Of a stretch of DNA of 41,665 nucleotides, positions 8,493 to 16,690 are shown piece by piece. This stretch comes from Clostridia bacterium. GTDB lineage: Bacteria > Bacillota > Clostridia > Christensenellales > Aristaeellaceae. How positions within the stretch are numbered: position 1 is the stretch's first letter; every line of letters starts with the position of its first letter. Below the pieces are notes generated by a model that ran no database searches, was not told where the DNA came from, and saw only the letters and a program-made list of their open reading frames with translations. The stretch spans positions 1-41,665 of the forward strand of contig JAFUBA010000211.1 in the NCBI GenBank assembly GCA_017460395.1. Reading direction: 5' to 3'. A program made the position numbers and the translations under genes.

Positions 8493-8909
8493 ATGGATCC
8501 GGAGATGGAGTCAAGGGCTGTTGCCAAGTCCGCCATCCGCCTGACCTTGACAGACACAAGGGCAGAGGAAAGCGCGATGAAGGAGCAGCTCATGCAGGAA
8601 GGGATCCGGTGTGTCGCCATGGATTTCGGCGGGGATTATCTTTCCAGCATTCACAAAATGATGGAAAAGATTGTCTCCCTGGCCAAGCGGGATGATGTCA
8701 TTGCGCCTGTTCATCGCGAGGAAGGCGCGGTGGCCGGGGCTGCCAGGGACGCGCTTTATCAGGTTGCATCCAAGGCAACGGGCCTGTCCGTGGGCGGTAA
8801 AATTGCAGTCGCACGGCTCGGGGAGCACGTAGCTGTGGCTGCTTTTTTCGGCGTTGGTCTCGGGCACCTCAACGAGGTGTGCATCGGGATGAGCCACCGC
8901 AGCCTGTGA
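8493..8909 (+). CDS. HutP-family RNA-binding regulator homologue
   Basis: The 138-residue product resembles HutP, the hexameric antiterminator of Bacillus that binds hut mRNA with histidine and a divalent metal. The similarity covers most of the length: SAIRLTLTDTRAEE near residue 10, HREEGAVAGAARDAL near 72 (aligned with RESHALYHATMEAL of B. subtilis HutP, from memory), and the ending IGMSHRSL. Two of the three HutP metal ligands (His73 and His77) appear as glycines, while the C-terminal histidine is kept. The start at ATG 8493 follows a GGAGGTG site by 7 nt; the earlier frame start at 8457 has none. No histidine-utilisation genes are nearby. It lies 86 bp before cmk in the same direction. 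Its ligand and RNA target are unknown. Confidence 0.75.
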   Translation: MDPEMESRAVAKSAIRLTLTDTRAEESAMKEQLMQEGIRCVAMDFGGDYLSSIHKMMEKIVSLAKRDDVIAPVHREEGAVAGAARDALYQVASKATGLSVGGKIAVARLGEHVAVAAFFGVGLGHLNEVCIGMSHRSL

Positions 8910-8995
8910 CCTCTGTGGGGATCCCGGGTGCGTGGAACACTGAATGAACAGCAGGAAATAAAATCGACTTAAAAATGGAAATGGAGGACAATGGT

Positions 8996-9688
8996 GTGTC
9001 TTTGAGTATTGCCATGGATGGCCCTGTCGGGGCTGGAAAATCATCGATTGCCGATGCGGTAGCAAAGCGGCTTGGCATTCTGCATCTGGATACCGGTGCC
9101 ATGTACCGGGCCGTAGGTGTGATGGCCCTTCGGGAAAAGATCGCAGAGGATGAGCAGGAGGTCAGCCGGAAGGTACAGGACTGGAAGGTGGATGTCCGGT
9201 ACGTGACGGGGGATGACGGCGAGGGCCGGCAGCATACGTTTATCTGCGGGGAGGATGTAACAGCCTATCTCCGGGAAGAGGCAACAGGCAAGGCAGCTTC
9301 GAAGGTGGCTACCTATCCGGCAGTGCGGCGCGCCATGGTAGAAACGCAGCAGCGCCTTGCTGCCGAGCAGGATATGCTTCTTGACGGAAGAGATATCGGT
9401 ACAAGAGTGCTGCCTTCTGCCACGGTCAAGATCTATCTGACAGCCTCGGACGAGGTCCGGGCAAGACGACGTCTCCTTCAGCTGCAGGAGCAGAATCCCG
9501 GAGAAAATGTCTGTTTTGAAACCGTCCTCGAGGATCTGAGGAAGCGGGATGAACCGGACATGAACCGGGAGACGGATCCGCTCAGGCAGGCAGAAGATGC
9601 GATTTTGGTGGATTCATCGTTTTTGACGTTTGATGAGACGGTGGAGACGATCCTGCGTCATGTTTCGGAAAAGAGGGCTCAGGCATGA
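8996..9688 (+). CDS. cmk: Cytidylate kinase
   Basis: Cmk phosphorylates CMP and dCMP with ATP. The 230-residue product starts SLSIAMDGPVGAGKSS, with the P-loop GPVGAGKSS near residue 9, followed by LHLDTGAMYRAVG near 27, DGRDIGTRVLPSATVKIYLTAS near 130 and ARRR near 157, all standard for bacterial cytidylate kinase. I place the start at GTG 8996 because GGAGG (8983-8987) is 8 nt upstream; the ATGs at 8975 and 8981 have no ribosome-binding site. The stop overlaps the plsC start by 4 bp. The order cmk-plsC-ispH/rpsA is common in Clostridia and suggests one operon. Confidence 0.96.
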   Translation: MSLSIAMDGPVGAGKSSIADAVAKRLGILHLDTGAMYRAVGVMALREKIAEDEQEVSRKVQDWKVDVRYVTGDDGEGRQHTFICGEDVTAYLREEATGKAASKVATYPAVRRAMVETQQRLAAEQDMLLDGRDIGTRVLPSATVKIYLTASDEVRARRRLLQLQEQNPGENVCFETVLEDLRKRDEPDMNRETDPLRQAEDAILVDSSFLTFDETVETILRHVSEKRAQA

Positions 9689-10350
9689 GCGAAGAAAAGA
9701 AAGCGCTGAGCGCTAAAAACCAGGACAATCTGCCGGCAAAACCTGTGAAACGGTCCGGTGCATATACCGCCGCAAGAGGTGTGGCAGCTTTCCTTTTTCA
9801 CACCTTCGTGCCTGTTTCCTATGAGCACCCGGAGCGGCTGACCATGGAAGGCCCGTACATCGTCATTGCCAATCATTTTTCGAATTTTGATCCCCTGATC
9901 GTAGGCTATCCGATTAAGCATCGGGAAATCACGTTCCTTGGGAAAAAGGAACTGACGAAGAACGGTCTTCTGAAGAAAATGTTCGACAACATGCACATGA
10001 TTGCCATCGACCGGCACAACATGGATATGGAGGCCATGCGCGCCTGCATGAGAGCACTGAAGGAGGGAGAGATCCTCGGTGTCTTTCCCGAGGGCACCCG
10101 CCATCATGCCGGGGTGATGGAAGAGCCAGCCGAGGGCGTCGGACTGATTGCGCTGCGCTCGAAGGTTCCGCTGGTCCCGGTGTACATTGACAGAAAGGCC
10201 GGTTTTTTCAGAAAAACCAGAGTCTATGTGGGAAATCCCCTGAACTATGAGGACATCAGGGAGAAGGGCATCAACCGCGAAACCTGTCACGAACTGATGG
10301 AACGGATTCAGACGTGGTATCAGGGAGCCGTGGACGGCAGACACTTCTGA
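9685..10350 (+). CDS. plsC: 1-acyl-sn-glycerol-3-phosphate acyltransferase
   Basis: PlsC adds the second acyl chain to lysophosphatidic acid, giving phosphatidic acid at the membrane. The 221-residue product has the acyltransferase motifs in order: ANHFSNFDPLIVG near residue 55 (NHX4D catalytic motif), IAIDRHN near 108 and GVFPEGTRHH near 132 (glycerol-phosphate binding). A hydrophobic N-terminal stretch near residue 30 (GVAAFLFHTFVPV) may serve as a membrane anchor. Its ATG overlaps the cmk TGA (ATGA), indicating coupled translation. A 112-bp gap separates it from the next gene, with no clear terminator. Confidence 0.94.
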   Translation: MSEEKKALSAKNQDNLPAKPVKRSGAYTAARGVAAFLFHTFVPVSYEHPERLTMEGPYIVIANHFSNFDPLIVGYPIKHREITFLGKKELTKNGLLKKMFDNMHMIAIDRHNMDMEAMRACMRALKEGEILGVFPEGTRHHAGVMEEPAEGVGLIALRSKVPLVPVYIDRKAGFFRKTRVYVGNPLNYEDIREKGINRETCHELMERIQTWYQGAVDGRHF

Positions 10351-10462
10351 GCGTACAGGAAAAAGTGACCTGAAAAAAGTTTTCAAAAAGTATTTAAATA
10401 TGCAGGAATCTCTGCAAATGTGTCGAACCATAACAGATGGTAAACCGGAATTGGAGGCAATC

Positions 10463-12481
10463 ATGCAGCTGATCGTTGCGCCCCACGCGGGTTTCTGTAT
10501 GGGTGTCAGGCGGGCAGTAGAAGCTGCACGGAAGGTTGCGGATGAGAAAACACCGGCCTGTACCTATGGGGAGCTGATCCATAATCCCCAGGTGGTCAGC
10601 CAGCTTGCAGAGGCGGGTATGGAGGCCATCTCCCGGCCCGAGGAAGCAGAAGGCAGACTGGTGCTCATTCGGAGTCATGGTGTATCTCCCGATGTGCTGG
10701 AGGCTCTCAGGAAGCAGGGCAGTGAGATCCTGGATCTGACCTGTCCCTTTGTGAGCCGACTTCACACCCTGGTGGCAGAGTATTCCCGCGGGGGAAAGCC
10801 TGTGATCCTGGTGGGGGAGAAGAACCATCCGGAAGTTCAGGGAACAGCCGGATGGGCCAGAGGGCACGTGTATTATGCGGCATCCGATGAGGATGCCCGG
10901 TCACTTCCGGAGATGGAGGAGGCACTTGCCTGCGTTCAGACCACGTTCCCGAAAGAAAAGTGGGAGGAGATCCTGCGGATTCTTCGGGAAAGGGTTCGAA
11001 ATCTCAGGGAAGAATGCACGATCTGTTCTGCCACGGCCACGAGACAGCAGGAGGCGAGGGAACTCGCCGGAAAAGCTGATCTTATGATTGTGGTGGGCGG
11101 AAAAAAGAGCGCCAACACCAGAAAACTGTACGATCTATGCCGTGAACTGTGCCCACAGACGCTGCTCGTGGAGTCTGCTGACGAGCTGATGCATGATCTG
11201 AAGATGTCCGATACCATGACCATTGGAGTTACCGCCGGTGCCTCCACGCCGGATGACTCACTTAAGGAGGTTCTCACTCATATGACCGACATGGAGATCA
11301 AGACCCAGGAAAACACAGAAGATACCGCTTCGACCGACTTCATGGCTGAAGTGGATGCCACACTGGTGACACCCCGCGCAGGCCAGACACTCATGGGCAC
11401 TGTGGTGCAGATCACGGACGATGAAGTGTGTGTCAACATTCACTCCAAGTCTGACGGCCTGATCAAGCGTGCTGATCTGGCTCAGCCCGACGTCAAGCTC
11501 GGCGACGAGATTGAAGTGGAAGTTGTCAAAGTCAACGACGGCGAGGGCAATGTGGTGCTCAGTCAGCGCAACATTGTCAATCGGAAGGCCTGGGAAGCAC
11601 TGATGGCCAAGTATGAAGCCGGCGAGTATGTGGATGGCGTCGGCAAGGAGGCCGTCAAAGGCGGTCTCCTTGCGGTGGTCGACGGGATTCGCGCCTTCAT
11701 TCCTGCCTCCCAGATTGCTCCCCGCTACGTCGAGAAGATCGACGAGTTCGTGGGCAAGGACATGAAGCTCAAGATCATCGAGCTGGACAAGTCCAAGAAG
11801 CGTGTGGTGGCCAGCCGCAAGGCCGTGATCCTCGAGGAAGCAGAAGCTCGCAAGCAGGAAGCATGGGACCGTCTGGAAGAGGGCGTCATCATTCATGGTG
11901 TTGTCCGTCGTCTGGCCGACTTCGGTGCTTTCGTGGACGTGGGCGGTGTGGACGGCCTGGTGCACATCACCGACCTGAGCTATGCCCGCATCCATCATCC
12001 CAGCGAAGTCGTCAAGCCCGGCCAGGAGATTGATGTGAAGATTCTGAGCCTGGACCGCGAGCGTCAGCGCATTCAGCTTGGTTACAAGCAGCTCTTCCCC
12101 CGTCCCTGGGACAATGCTTCTGAGAAGTATCCCAAGGATTCCCTGGTGGAAGGCAAAGTCGTTCGCCTTGCTCCCTTCGGTGCCTTCGTGGAGCTGGAGC
12201 CCGGCCTTGATGGTCTGGTGCACATCTCCCAGCTGGCCCTGAACAAGGTGGCCAAGGTGGAAGACGCTGTGGAAGTTGGCCAGGTTGTGCGCGTGAAGGT
12301 GCTCAATGTGGATACCGAAGCAAAGCGTATCTCCCTCTCCATCCGCCAGGCAATCGAAGACGAGATGCTGGAAGCGAATGAGGAAGAGGTTGCTGATGTG
12401 GCCGAAGAAGACGTGCCTGTCGTCAGCGTGGATACCGATGAAGCCCCGGCAGCTGTGGAAGAAGCACCCGCTGAGGAATAA
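10463..12481 (+). CDS. ispH: Fused 4-hydroxy-3-methylbut-2-enyl diphosphate reductase and ribosomal protein S1
   Basis: Residues 1-273 are IspH (LytB), the last enzyme of the methylerythritol phosphate route to isoprenoids. Its iron-sulphur cysteines are Cys12 (GFCMGV), Cys94 (DLTCPF) and Cys188 (CTICSAT), with His40, His72 and the catalytic Glu124 in NHPEVQGT. The rest is ribosomal protein S1 with four S1 RNA-binding repeats at roughly 309-370, 388-454, 474-543 and 561-630, and an acidic tail. The start at ATG 10463 has GGAGG 5 nt upstream; the longer frame from 10400 has no such site. Bifunctional IspH-RpsA genes are known in Clostridia. Unusually, a strong internal ribosome-binding site and arginine-codon change sit at the junction (11264-11284). 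Confidence 0.96.
   Translation: MQLIVAPHAGFCMGVRRAVEAARKVADEKTPACTYGELIHNPQVVSQLAEAGMEAISRPEEAEGRLVLIRSHGVSPDVLEALRKQGSEILDLTCPFVSRLHTLVAEYSRGGKPVILVGEKNHPEVQGTAGWARGHVYYAASDEDARSLPEMEEALACVQTTFPKEKWEEILRILRERVRNLREECTICSATATRQQEARELAGKADLMIVVGGKKSANTRKLYDLCRELCPQTLLVESADELMHDLKMSDTMTIGVTAGASTPDDSLKEVLTHMTDMEIKTQENTEDTASTDFMAEVDATLVTPRAGQTLMGTVVQITDDEVCVNIHSKSDGLIKRADLAQPDVKLGDEIEVEVVKVNDGEGNVVLSQRNIVNRKAWEALMAKYEAGEYVDGVGKEAVKGGLLAVVDGIRAFIPASQIAPRYVEKIDEFVGKDMKLKIIELDKSKKRVVASRKAVILEEAEARKQEAWDRLEEGVIIHGVVRRLADFGAFVDVGGVDGLVHITDLSYARIHHPSEVVKPGQEIDVKILSLDRERQRIQLGYKQLFPRPWDNASEKYPKDSLVEGKVVRLAPFGAFVELEPGLDGLVHISQLALNKVAKVEDAVEVGQVVRVKVLNVDTEAKRISLSIRQAIEDEMLEANEEEVADVAEEDVPVVSVDTDEAPAAVEEAPAEE
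11264..11284 (+). promoter_or_regulatory. Internal ribosome-binding site and start for a free S1 protein
   Basis: Inside the fused gene, AAGGAGG (11264-11270) is followed after 11 nt by an in-frame ATG (11282), and a second ATG lies three codons on. Initiation here would give a 399-residue S1 protein without the IspH part. The site lies exactly at the domain boundary. Confidence 0.5.
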
Positions 12482-12499
12482 TCGCAGTTTCCTGAATTT

Positions 12500-12537
12500 G
12501 TCACAAAAAAGCGGCCGCAAGGCCGCTTTTTTGTGAC
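12500..12537. terminator. Intrinsic terminator of the ispH-rpsA operon
   Basis: A perfect 17-bp stem (12500-12516 with 12521-12537) closes on the tetraloop GCAA. The inner part is GCGGCC/GGCCGC, flanked by A6 and T6 tracts, so it could act in both directions. Confidence 0.93.
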
Positions 12538-12566
12538 GGAATGTGAAAAGTCTTGGGAGGTACATC

Positions 12567-13208
12567 TTGAAACCGTCTGGAGACGTATGTCTGATTATCT
12601 CTGCCATGTTTTCAGGTGAACAGCCTAACTGGTGGGAAAACAACGGTCTTGTCATCTGCGCAGATGCAGGCTTTGCCCGGGCCCGATCCTTTCATCTTCA
12701 GCCCGACCTGGTCGCAGGCGATTTTGATTCCATGAAGGATACAGAACTGGCTGGGTTCACCGGGGAAGTGATCCGTCTCCCCGTGGAAAAGGATGATACG
12801 GACACGCTCTACTGCCTGAAGGAAGCAAGGCGGCGAGGATTTCACAAATTCCATCTGCTCGGGTGCCTCGGTGGAAGGCTGGATCATACCTATGCCAATC
12901 TGCAGGCGCTGTGTGACTGCGCGAAGCGCGGCGAGGAGGCAGAAATGGCGGATCATCATCATAAGGTAAGGATCTTTGCGCCCGGTACATATACGATCCC
13001 AAGGGAGGAAGACAGAAAGCTCTCCTTTTTTGCCTATTCGGAAAAGGCATCGTGCGTTGAGCTTTGCGGGTGCAAATGGAATCTGCATGGAGCTGTGCTT
13101 GATAATTTCTATCCGCTTGGCGTCAGCAACGCGTGGGCGGAGGAGGAAGCTGTACTTTCCTTCGCATCCGGTATGATCCTCATGATCATCTCCTCCGACC
13201 CTGCCTGA
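12567..13208 (+). CDS. Thiamine pyrophosphokinase
   Basis: The enzyme transfers pyrophosphate from ATP to thiamine. The 213-residue product has the TPK catalytic-domain motifs VICADAGFARA near residue 29, PDLVAGDFDSM near 46, EKDDTDTLYCLKEA near 70 and LGCLGGRLDHTYANLQAL near 97. The C-terminal half corresponds to the thiamine-binding beta domain, with YPLGVSNAW near 186. I choose the TTG at 12567, which has GGGAGG 6 nt upstream (12555-12560); the GTG at 12543 has no site, and no in-frame ATG fits. It stands alone after a terminator. I see no TPP riboswitch before it. Confidence 0.9.
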   Translation: MKPSGDVCLIISAMFSGEQPNWWENNGLVICADAGFARARSFHLQPDLVAGDFDSMKDTELAGFTGEVIRLPVEKDDTDTLYCLKEARRRGFHKFHLLGCLGGRLDHTYANLQALCDCAKRGEEAEMADHHHKVRIFAPGTYTIPREEDRKLSFFAYSEKASCVELCGCKWNLHGAVLDNFYPLGVSNAWAEEEAVLSFASGMILMIISSDPA

Positions 13209-13324
13209 TCAGAAGTGACAGGAACATCATGTTGACTGACTCGGCCTATATTGGACAGAAAATAACCAGTTTACACAAATTGGCGAATACATCCTGTTTT
13301 TCTCGCTTTTTCGGATGATGGAAC

Positions 13325-13353
13325 TTGAGAAGGCCCCAAAAAGGTGCTACAAT
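13325..13353 (+). promoter_or_regulatory. Sigma-A promoter of purC
   Basis: TTGAGA (13325-13330) and TACAAT (13348-13353) are 17 nt apart. The purC ATG is 65 nt downstream of the -10 box. Confidence 0.75.
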
Positions 13354-13417
13354 GGCTCACAAAATTGACGTCCCACACATGAGACGCAATTTTTTCATCA
13401 TGATCAGGAGGTTGGAC

Positions 13418-14134
13418 ATGGTTCAGATTGGCGAGCTGATTCAGGAAGGCAGAAGCAAGCGGATGTATGCTACAGACGATCCGCGGCAAGCCATTCTGTA
13501 CTTCAAGGACGAGGCCATGGCATACAATGGTCTCAAACGGGGACGCATTCTCGGAAAAGGCGAAGTCAACAATGCGGTGTGCCGCACATTTTTTGAACTG
13601 ATCACGGACAATCACATTCCAAACCATTATATTTCTCAGGTGGACAGCCGCCAGAGCCTGATCTGGCGTTGCAACATGATCCCCATCGTCGTGATGGTCC
13701 GAAACCGCGTGGCAGGGACACTGGCAGAGCGGACCGGCCTCCCGATGGGCAAGGTCATGGATCCGCCGGTGGTGGAGTTCACCTATAAGAGGCCGGACCT
13801 TGACAATCCGCTGATCAATGTCAGCCATATTCTGGCCATGAAGCTGGCCAGCCGCTCCGAGATGGACTATATTACGGCCGTGGCGCTGAGAATCAATGAG
13901 ATCCTCTCTGCCTACATGGATGAGATCGATATCGAGCTGATCGATTTCAAACTGGAGTTTGGGCGGCTTGACGGGGAGATTCTCGTGGCGGATGAAATTT
14001 CGCCGGATGTGGCCAGGTTCTGGGATGCCAGGACTCATGAGCCTCTGGATATTGACCGCTTCAGAAGAGACCTTGGCGATGCTGAGCAGGCGTATCAGGA
14101 ACTTCTGCACCGGATGATGGGGATGGAGGAATGA
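13418..14134 (+). CDS. purC: Phosphoribosylaminoimidazole-succinocarboxamide synthase
   Basis: PurC joins CAIR and aspartate, with ATP, to give SAICAR in de novo purine synthesis. The 238-residue product has normal length and the family segments LIQEGRSKRMYATDD near residue 6, AYNGLKRGRILGKGEVNN near 35, VVMVRNRVAGTLAERTGLP near 91, IELIDFKLEFGR near 172 and ILVADEISPDVARFWD near 188. ATG 13418 has AGGAGG 6 nt upstream; the longer frame from 13325 would begin inside the promoter. The stop overlaps the next gene by 4 bp. No other purine genes are in the window. Confidence 0.97.
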   Translation: MVQIGELIQEGRSKRMYATDDPRQAILYFKDEAMAYNGLKRGRILGKGEVNNAVCRTFFELITDNHIPNHYISQVDSRQSLIWRCNMIPIVVMVRNRVAGTLAERTGLPMGKVMDPPVVEFTYKRPDLDNPLINVSHILAMKLASRSEMDYITAVALRINEILSAYMDEIDIELIDFKLEFGRLDGEILVADEISPDVARFWDARTHEPLDIDRFRRDLGDAEQAYQELLHRMMGMEE

Positions 14135-15102
14135 ATGTGCCTCAGACCTTTCGGGTCTGCCTTGCCTGCATGCTGATGGTTCTTTCTCTCTTTGCCGTCT
14201 CCCTGGCGGATGAGACAGGCGCGTTTCCTCCCCTTACAGCGGAAGGCTTTCTGCCGGAGGGCAGCGAGGAATTCCTGTATGAGGATGCACAGGGCGGTGT
14301 GTGGCGCTATGCGTCCGATACATTGAGAGTGGAGATCTTCCGGCTGGAGGAAAATAAGCCCAACCATGTCTGGTACGAGGCGGAAGTCTGGACCAAGGAC
14401 GACGTTCCCCACATGATTGCCAACGATCCGGACAAGCGGATGACCTCCCTTGCCTACCCATATCGGATCGCAAGGAAGTACCAGGTGGTGCTGGCGATCA
14501 ACAGCGATTTTGCGCACCTGCGGATCTCCCAGAAGGCGAAGGCCGGGATCATCCTTCGGGAAGGCCAGATCGTAAAGGATCAGGGCAAGGCGAGGAACAG
14601 GAATCAGTTCCCCAATCTGGATACTCTGGCGATCTTTCCGGATGGTGACATGCAGGTGTTCTACTCCGATGAAAAGACGGCGGAGGAATACCTGGAGATG
14701 GGTGCCCGGGATGTGCTGGCCTTTGGCCCGTGGCTGATCCGGGACGGTGAGATCAACGAAGAAGGCATCAAAAAGTATGGTACCGGCTCTGCCCAGAGGA
14801 CCGGGGTTGGCATGATTGAAAAAGGCCATTATGTGTTTGTGATGGTGGAGGGAAGGCAGAAGGGGACAACCTCGGGTGCGTCCATCGCCTTTGTGGCATC
14901 CAGACTCCAGGCAAAGGGCTGCCAGGTGGGTTTCAATCTCGACGGCGGCCAGTCATCTGCCATCGTGTTTATGGGCAAGCAGATCTGCACTGTTGTCAAC
15001 TCATCCGGGAACAAGGCCTCGGCCAGAAAAGCCGCTGAGATTCTGGGTATCGGTCACAGCACCCTTGTGGCCGGGGATGATGAAAAAATGAGTGACCAGT
15101 AA
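14131..15102 (+). CDS. Exported phosphodiester glycosidase (NAGPA domain)
   Basis: The 323-residue product begins with a signal peptide: a short N-region, a hydrophobic stretch VCLACMLMVLSLFAVSLA, then ADETGAF, with likely cleavage near residue 26. The mature part matches the NAGPA/phosphodiester-glycosidase family, with AINSDFAH near residue 120, LAFGPWLIRDGEIN near 195 and the family hallmark GFNLDGGQSSAIVFMG near 267. The mammalian member removes GlcNAc from a phosphodiester, and bacterial members are exported enzymes of largely unknown substrate. The ATG overlaps the purC stop (ATGA), so translation is probably coupled, although the two functions have no evident link. Confidence 0.88.
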   Translation: MNVPQTFRVCLACMLMVLSLFAVSLADETGAFPPLTAEGFLPEGSEEFLYEDAQGGVWRYASDTLRVEIFRLEENKPNHVWYEAEVWTKDDVPHMIANDPDKRMTSLAYPYRIARKYQVVLAINSDFAHLRISQKAKAGIILREGQIVKDQGKARNRNQFPNLDTLAIFPDGDMQVFYSDEKTAEEYLEMGARDVLAFGPWLIRDGEINEEGIKKYGTGSAQRTGVGMIEKGHYVFVMVEGRQKGTTSGASIAFVASRLQAKGCQVGFNLDGGQSSAIVFMGKQICTVVNSSGNKASARKAAEILGIGHSTLVAGDDEKMSDQ

Positions 15103-15160
15103 TTCAACTATGAGTTGTATCCGAATTTCGCCGATTGCCGGCGATTCTGGAAAAAACCGG

Positions 15161-15188
15161 TTGATAAAAACATATTCTTTGATAAAAT
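15161..15188 (+). promoter_or_regulatory. Sigma-A promoter of tig
   Basis: TTGATA (15161-15166) and TAAAAT (15183-15188) are 16 nt apart. The leader to the tig start is about 70 nt. The preceding gene has no clear terminator; a short hairpin at 15128-15144 lacks a T tract. Confidence 0.7.
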
Positions 15189-15263
15189 AGAGCGGTGTGT
15201 TTTGAGCGGCAGACACTCAAATAACACTGGGCGACTGCCCGAAAAACGCAGGAGGTTATAGAC

Positions 15264-16607
15264 ATGAGCTTTACCAAGACCAAGACGCCCGATGGCGTAA
15301 TTACCCTTCACTGCACTGTCTCCAAGAATGATGCGGCTGTGGCCGGATACCATGAGCTGAAGGGACAGTACAGAGTGCCCGGCTTCCGCCCTGGCAAGGT
15401 GCCGATGGCCTACCTTGAGAGAATGGTCGGACGCCCCATGCTGGTGTCGTATGGCATTTACACCATGGCAGACAGGGAACTCAAGGAATATAACAAGGGT
15501 GATGCAGAAAACTATTTCGGCCAGCCCGGACTGGTCGAGGATTCTGTGGACCTGTCTGATGAGGAGAACGTGACCTTCGACGTGACGCTCCCTGGCATGC
15601 CGGAAGTCACAGTACCTGAGCTGAGTGAGATCAAGGTGCCCTATGAGGATATGGAATACACAGATGACATCCTGGAAGATAGGATCCAGCGGGATCTCAA
15701 AGCCCATGAGCGCAAGGTCATGATTGAGGACAAGGGTGTGGCCGAAGGTGATCATGTGGTGGTGGACATTACGGCTGTATGTGATGGCCAGGATGTGCCC
15801 GGTCTCAAGGAAGATAACCGCGAACTGGTCCTTGGAAACCATTACCTGGTGCCCGGCTTCGAGGAAATTGTCGTTGGCATGAAGGCCGGCGAGGAGAAGG
15901 AAGGGGAGATTACTTTCCCTGAGACCTTCGACAGAGCCCCCGAGGTACAGGGAAAGGCCGTCACCATGCATGTGACAGTCAAGAACGCCTTCGATCTGGA
16001 AGTGCCTGAACTCAATGACGAGTATGTGGCAGACACCACCGAGTTCGAAAACGTGGCTGCCTATCGTGAGGATATGGCTAAGAGGGTACAGAAGGACATT
16101 GAGGATCAGAATCGTCTGATGCGTATGGATATGATTATTTCCATGATCGTCTCCAAGTGCAATGTGACGTTCCTCGATCCAGTGAAAGAATTCCTGGTGA
16201 ACTATGAACTGACCAACCAGAGCGGCCGCGATGGAGCCAAGCTCAGGAAAGAAATTGCCAGCATGCAGGGCGGCGATATCTATCTGCAGAGCATGGAAAA
16301 TGACATCCTGAATAACTATGCGGCGAACCTTGTCATCGACAAGCTGCTCGAAATGCTCGAGGTTGATGCCACAGATGAAGAAGTGGATCAGGAGCTTGAA
16401 AAGAGCGCTTCCGGCAAGTCGGCTGAGGAACTCAGGAAGCTTCTGAGCGAGTCCCAGCTTGAGAATGTAAAGCATCAGGTGAAGGTCAACAAGCTCTACG
16501 AGCTTCTGCCTGAGAAGGTCCAGCTGGTCAGCCCCGATGATATGGATCTGGACGACGCGACCGAAGTGCCTGTGAGCACGGAAGAGGAAACCAAGCCCCA
16601 GGAATAA
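15264..16607 (+). CDS. tig: Trigger factor
   Basis: Trigger factor is the ribosome-bound chaperone and peptidyl-prolyl isomerase that meets nascent chains at the exit tunnel. The 447-residue product has the N-terminal ribosome-binding domain with the signature GFRPGKVPM near residue 38. The FKBP-type domain lies near 160-245 (EGDHVVVDITAVCDGQDVPG, LVPGFEEIVVGMKAGEEKEGEITFP), and a helical C-terminal chaperone domain with an acidic tail follows. The N-terminus is shorter than in Bacillus or Escherichia, starting directly at MSFTKTKTPDGVITL. A GGAGG site precedes the ATG. It is followed by clpP and clpX. Confidence 0.96.
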   Translation: MSFTKTKTPDGVITLHCTVSKNDAAVAGYHELKGQYRVPGFRPGKVPMAYLERMVGRPMLVSYGIYTMADRELKEYNKGDAENYFGQPGLVEDSVDLSDEENVTFDVTLPGMPEVTVPELSEIKVPYEDMEYTDDILEDRIQRDLKAHERKVMIEDKGVAEGDHVVVDITAVCDGQDVPGLKEDNRELVLGNHYLVPGFEEIVVGMKAGEEKEGEITFPETFDRAPEVQGKAVTMHVTVKNAFDLEVPELNDEYVADTTEFENVAAYREDMAKRVQKDIEDQNRLMRMDMIISMIVSKCNVTFLDPVKEFLVNYELTNQSGRDGAKLRKEIASMQGGDIYLQSMENDILNNYAANLVIDKLLEMLEVDATDEEVDQELEKSASGKSAEELRKLLSESQLENVKHQVKVNKLYELLPEKVQLVSPDDMDLDDATEVPVSTEEETKPQE

Positions 16608-16620
16608 AACAGCAAGGACC

Positions 16621-16648
16621 ATGGCGGCCGGGATGTCCCGGGCGCCAT
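16621..16648. other. GC-rich hairpin between tig and clpP
   Basis: A 13-bp stem with one mismatch (16621-16633 with 16636-16648) and a 2-nt nominal loop lies 13 bp past the tig stop. Only two T residues follow directly, so it is at best a weak terminator or an mRNA-stabilising structure within tig-clpP-clpX. Confidence 0.5.
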
Positions 16649-16690
16649 TTCGTCTGAAAGATGCTTTTTATATCCTGTGCAAAATGTGGC

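Noticed and set aside
12482-12566. TPP riboswitch before the thiamine pyrophosphokinase gene
   Set aside because: The gap is filled by the rpsA terminator and a short spacer; no conserved thi-box sequence is visible.
11258-12655. 465-codon open frame on minus opposite the S1 domains
   Set aside because: It crosses a strong terminator and is antisense to four clear S1 repeats.
15128-15144. TCGCCG/CGGCGA hairpin as terminator of the phosphodiester glycosidase gene
   Set aside because: The stem is only 6 bp and is followed by A residues rather than T on plus.
15108-16622. 504-codon open frame on minus opposite tig
   Set aside because: It is a shadow of trigger factor, which has a promoter, ribosome-binding site and full domain structure.
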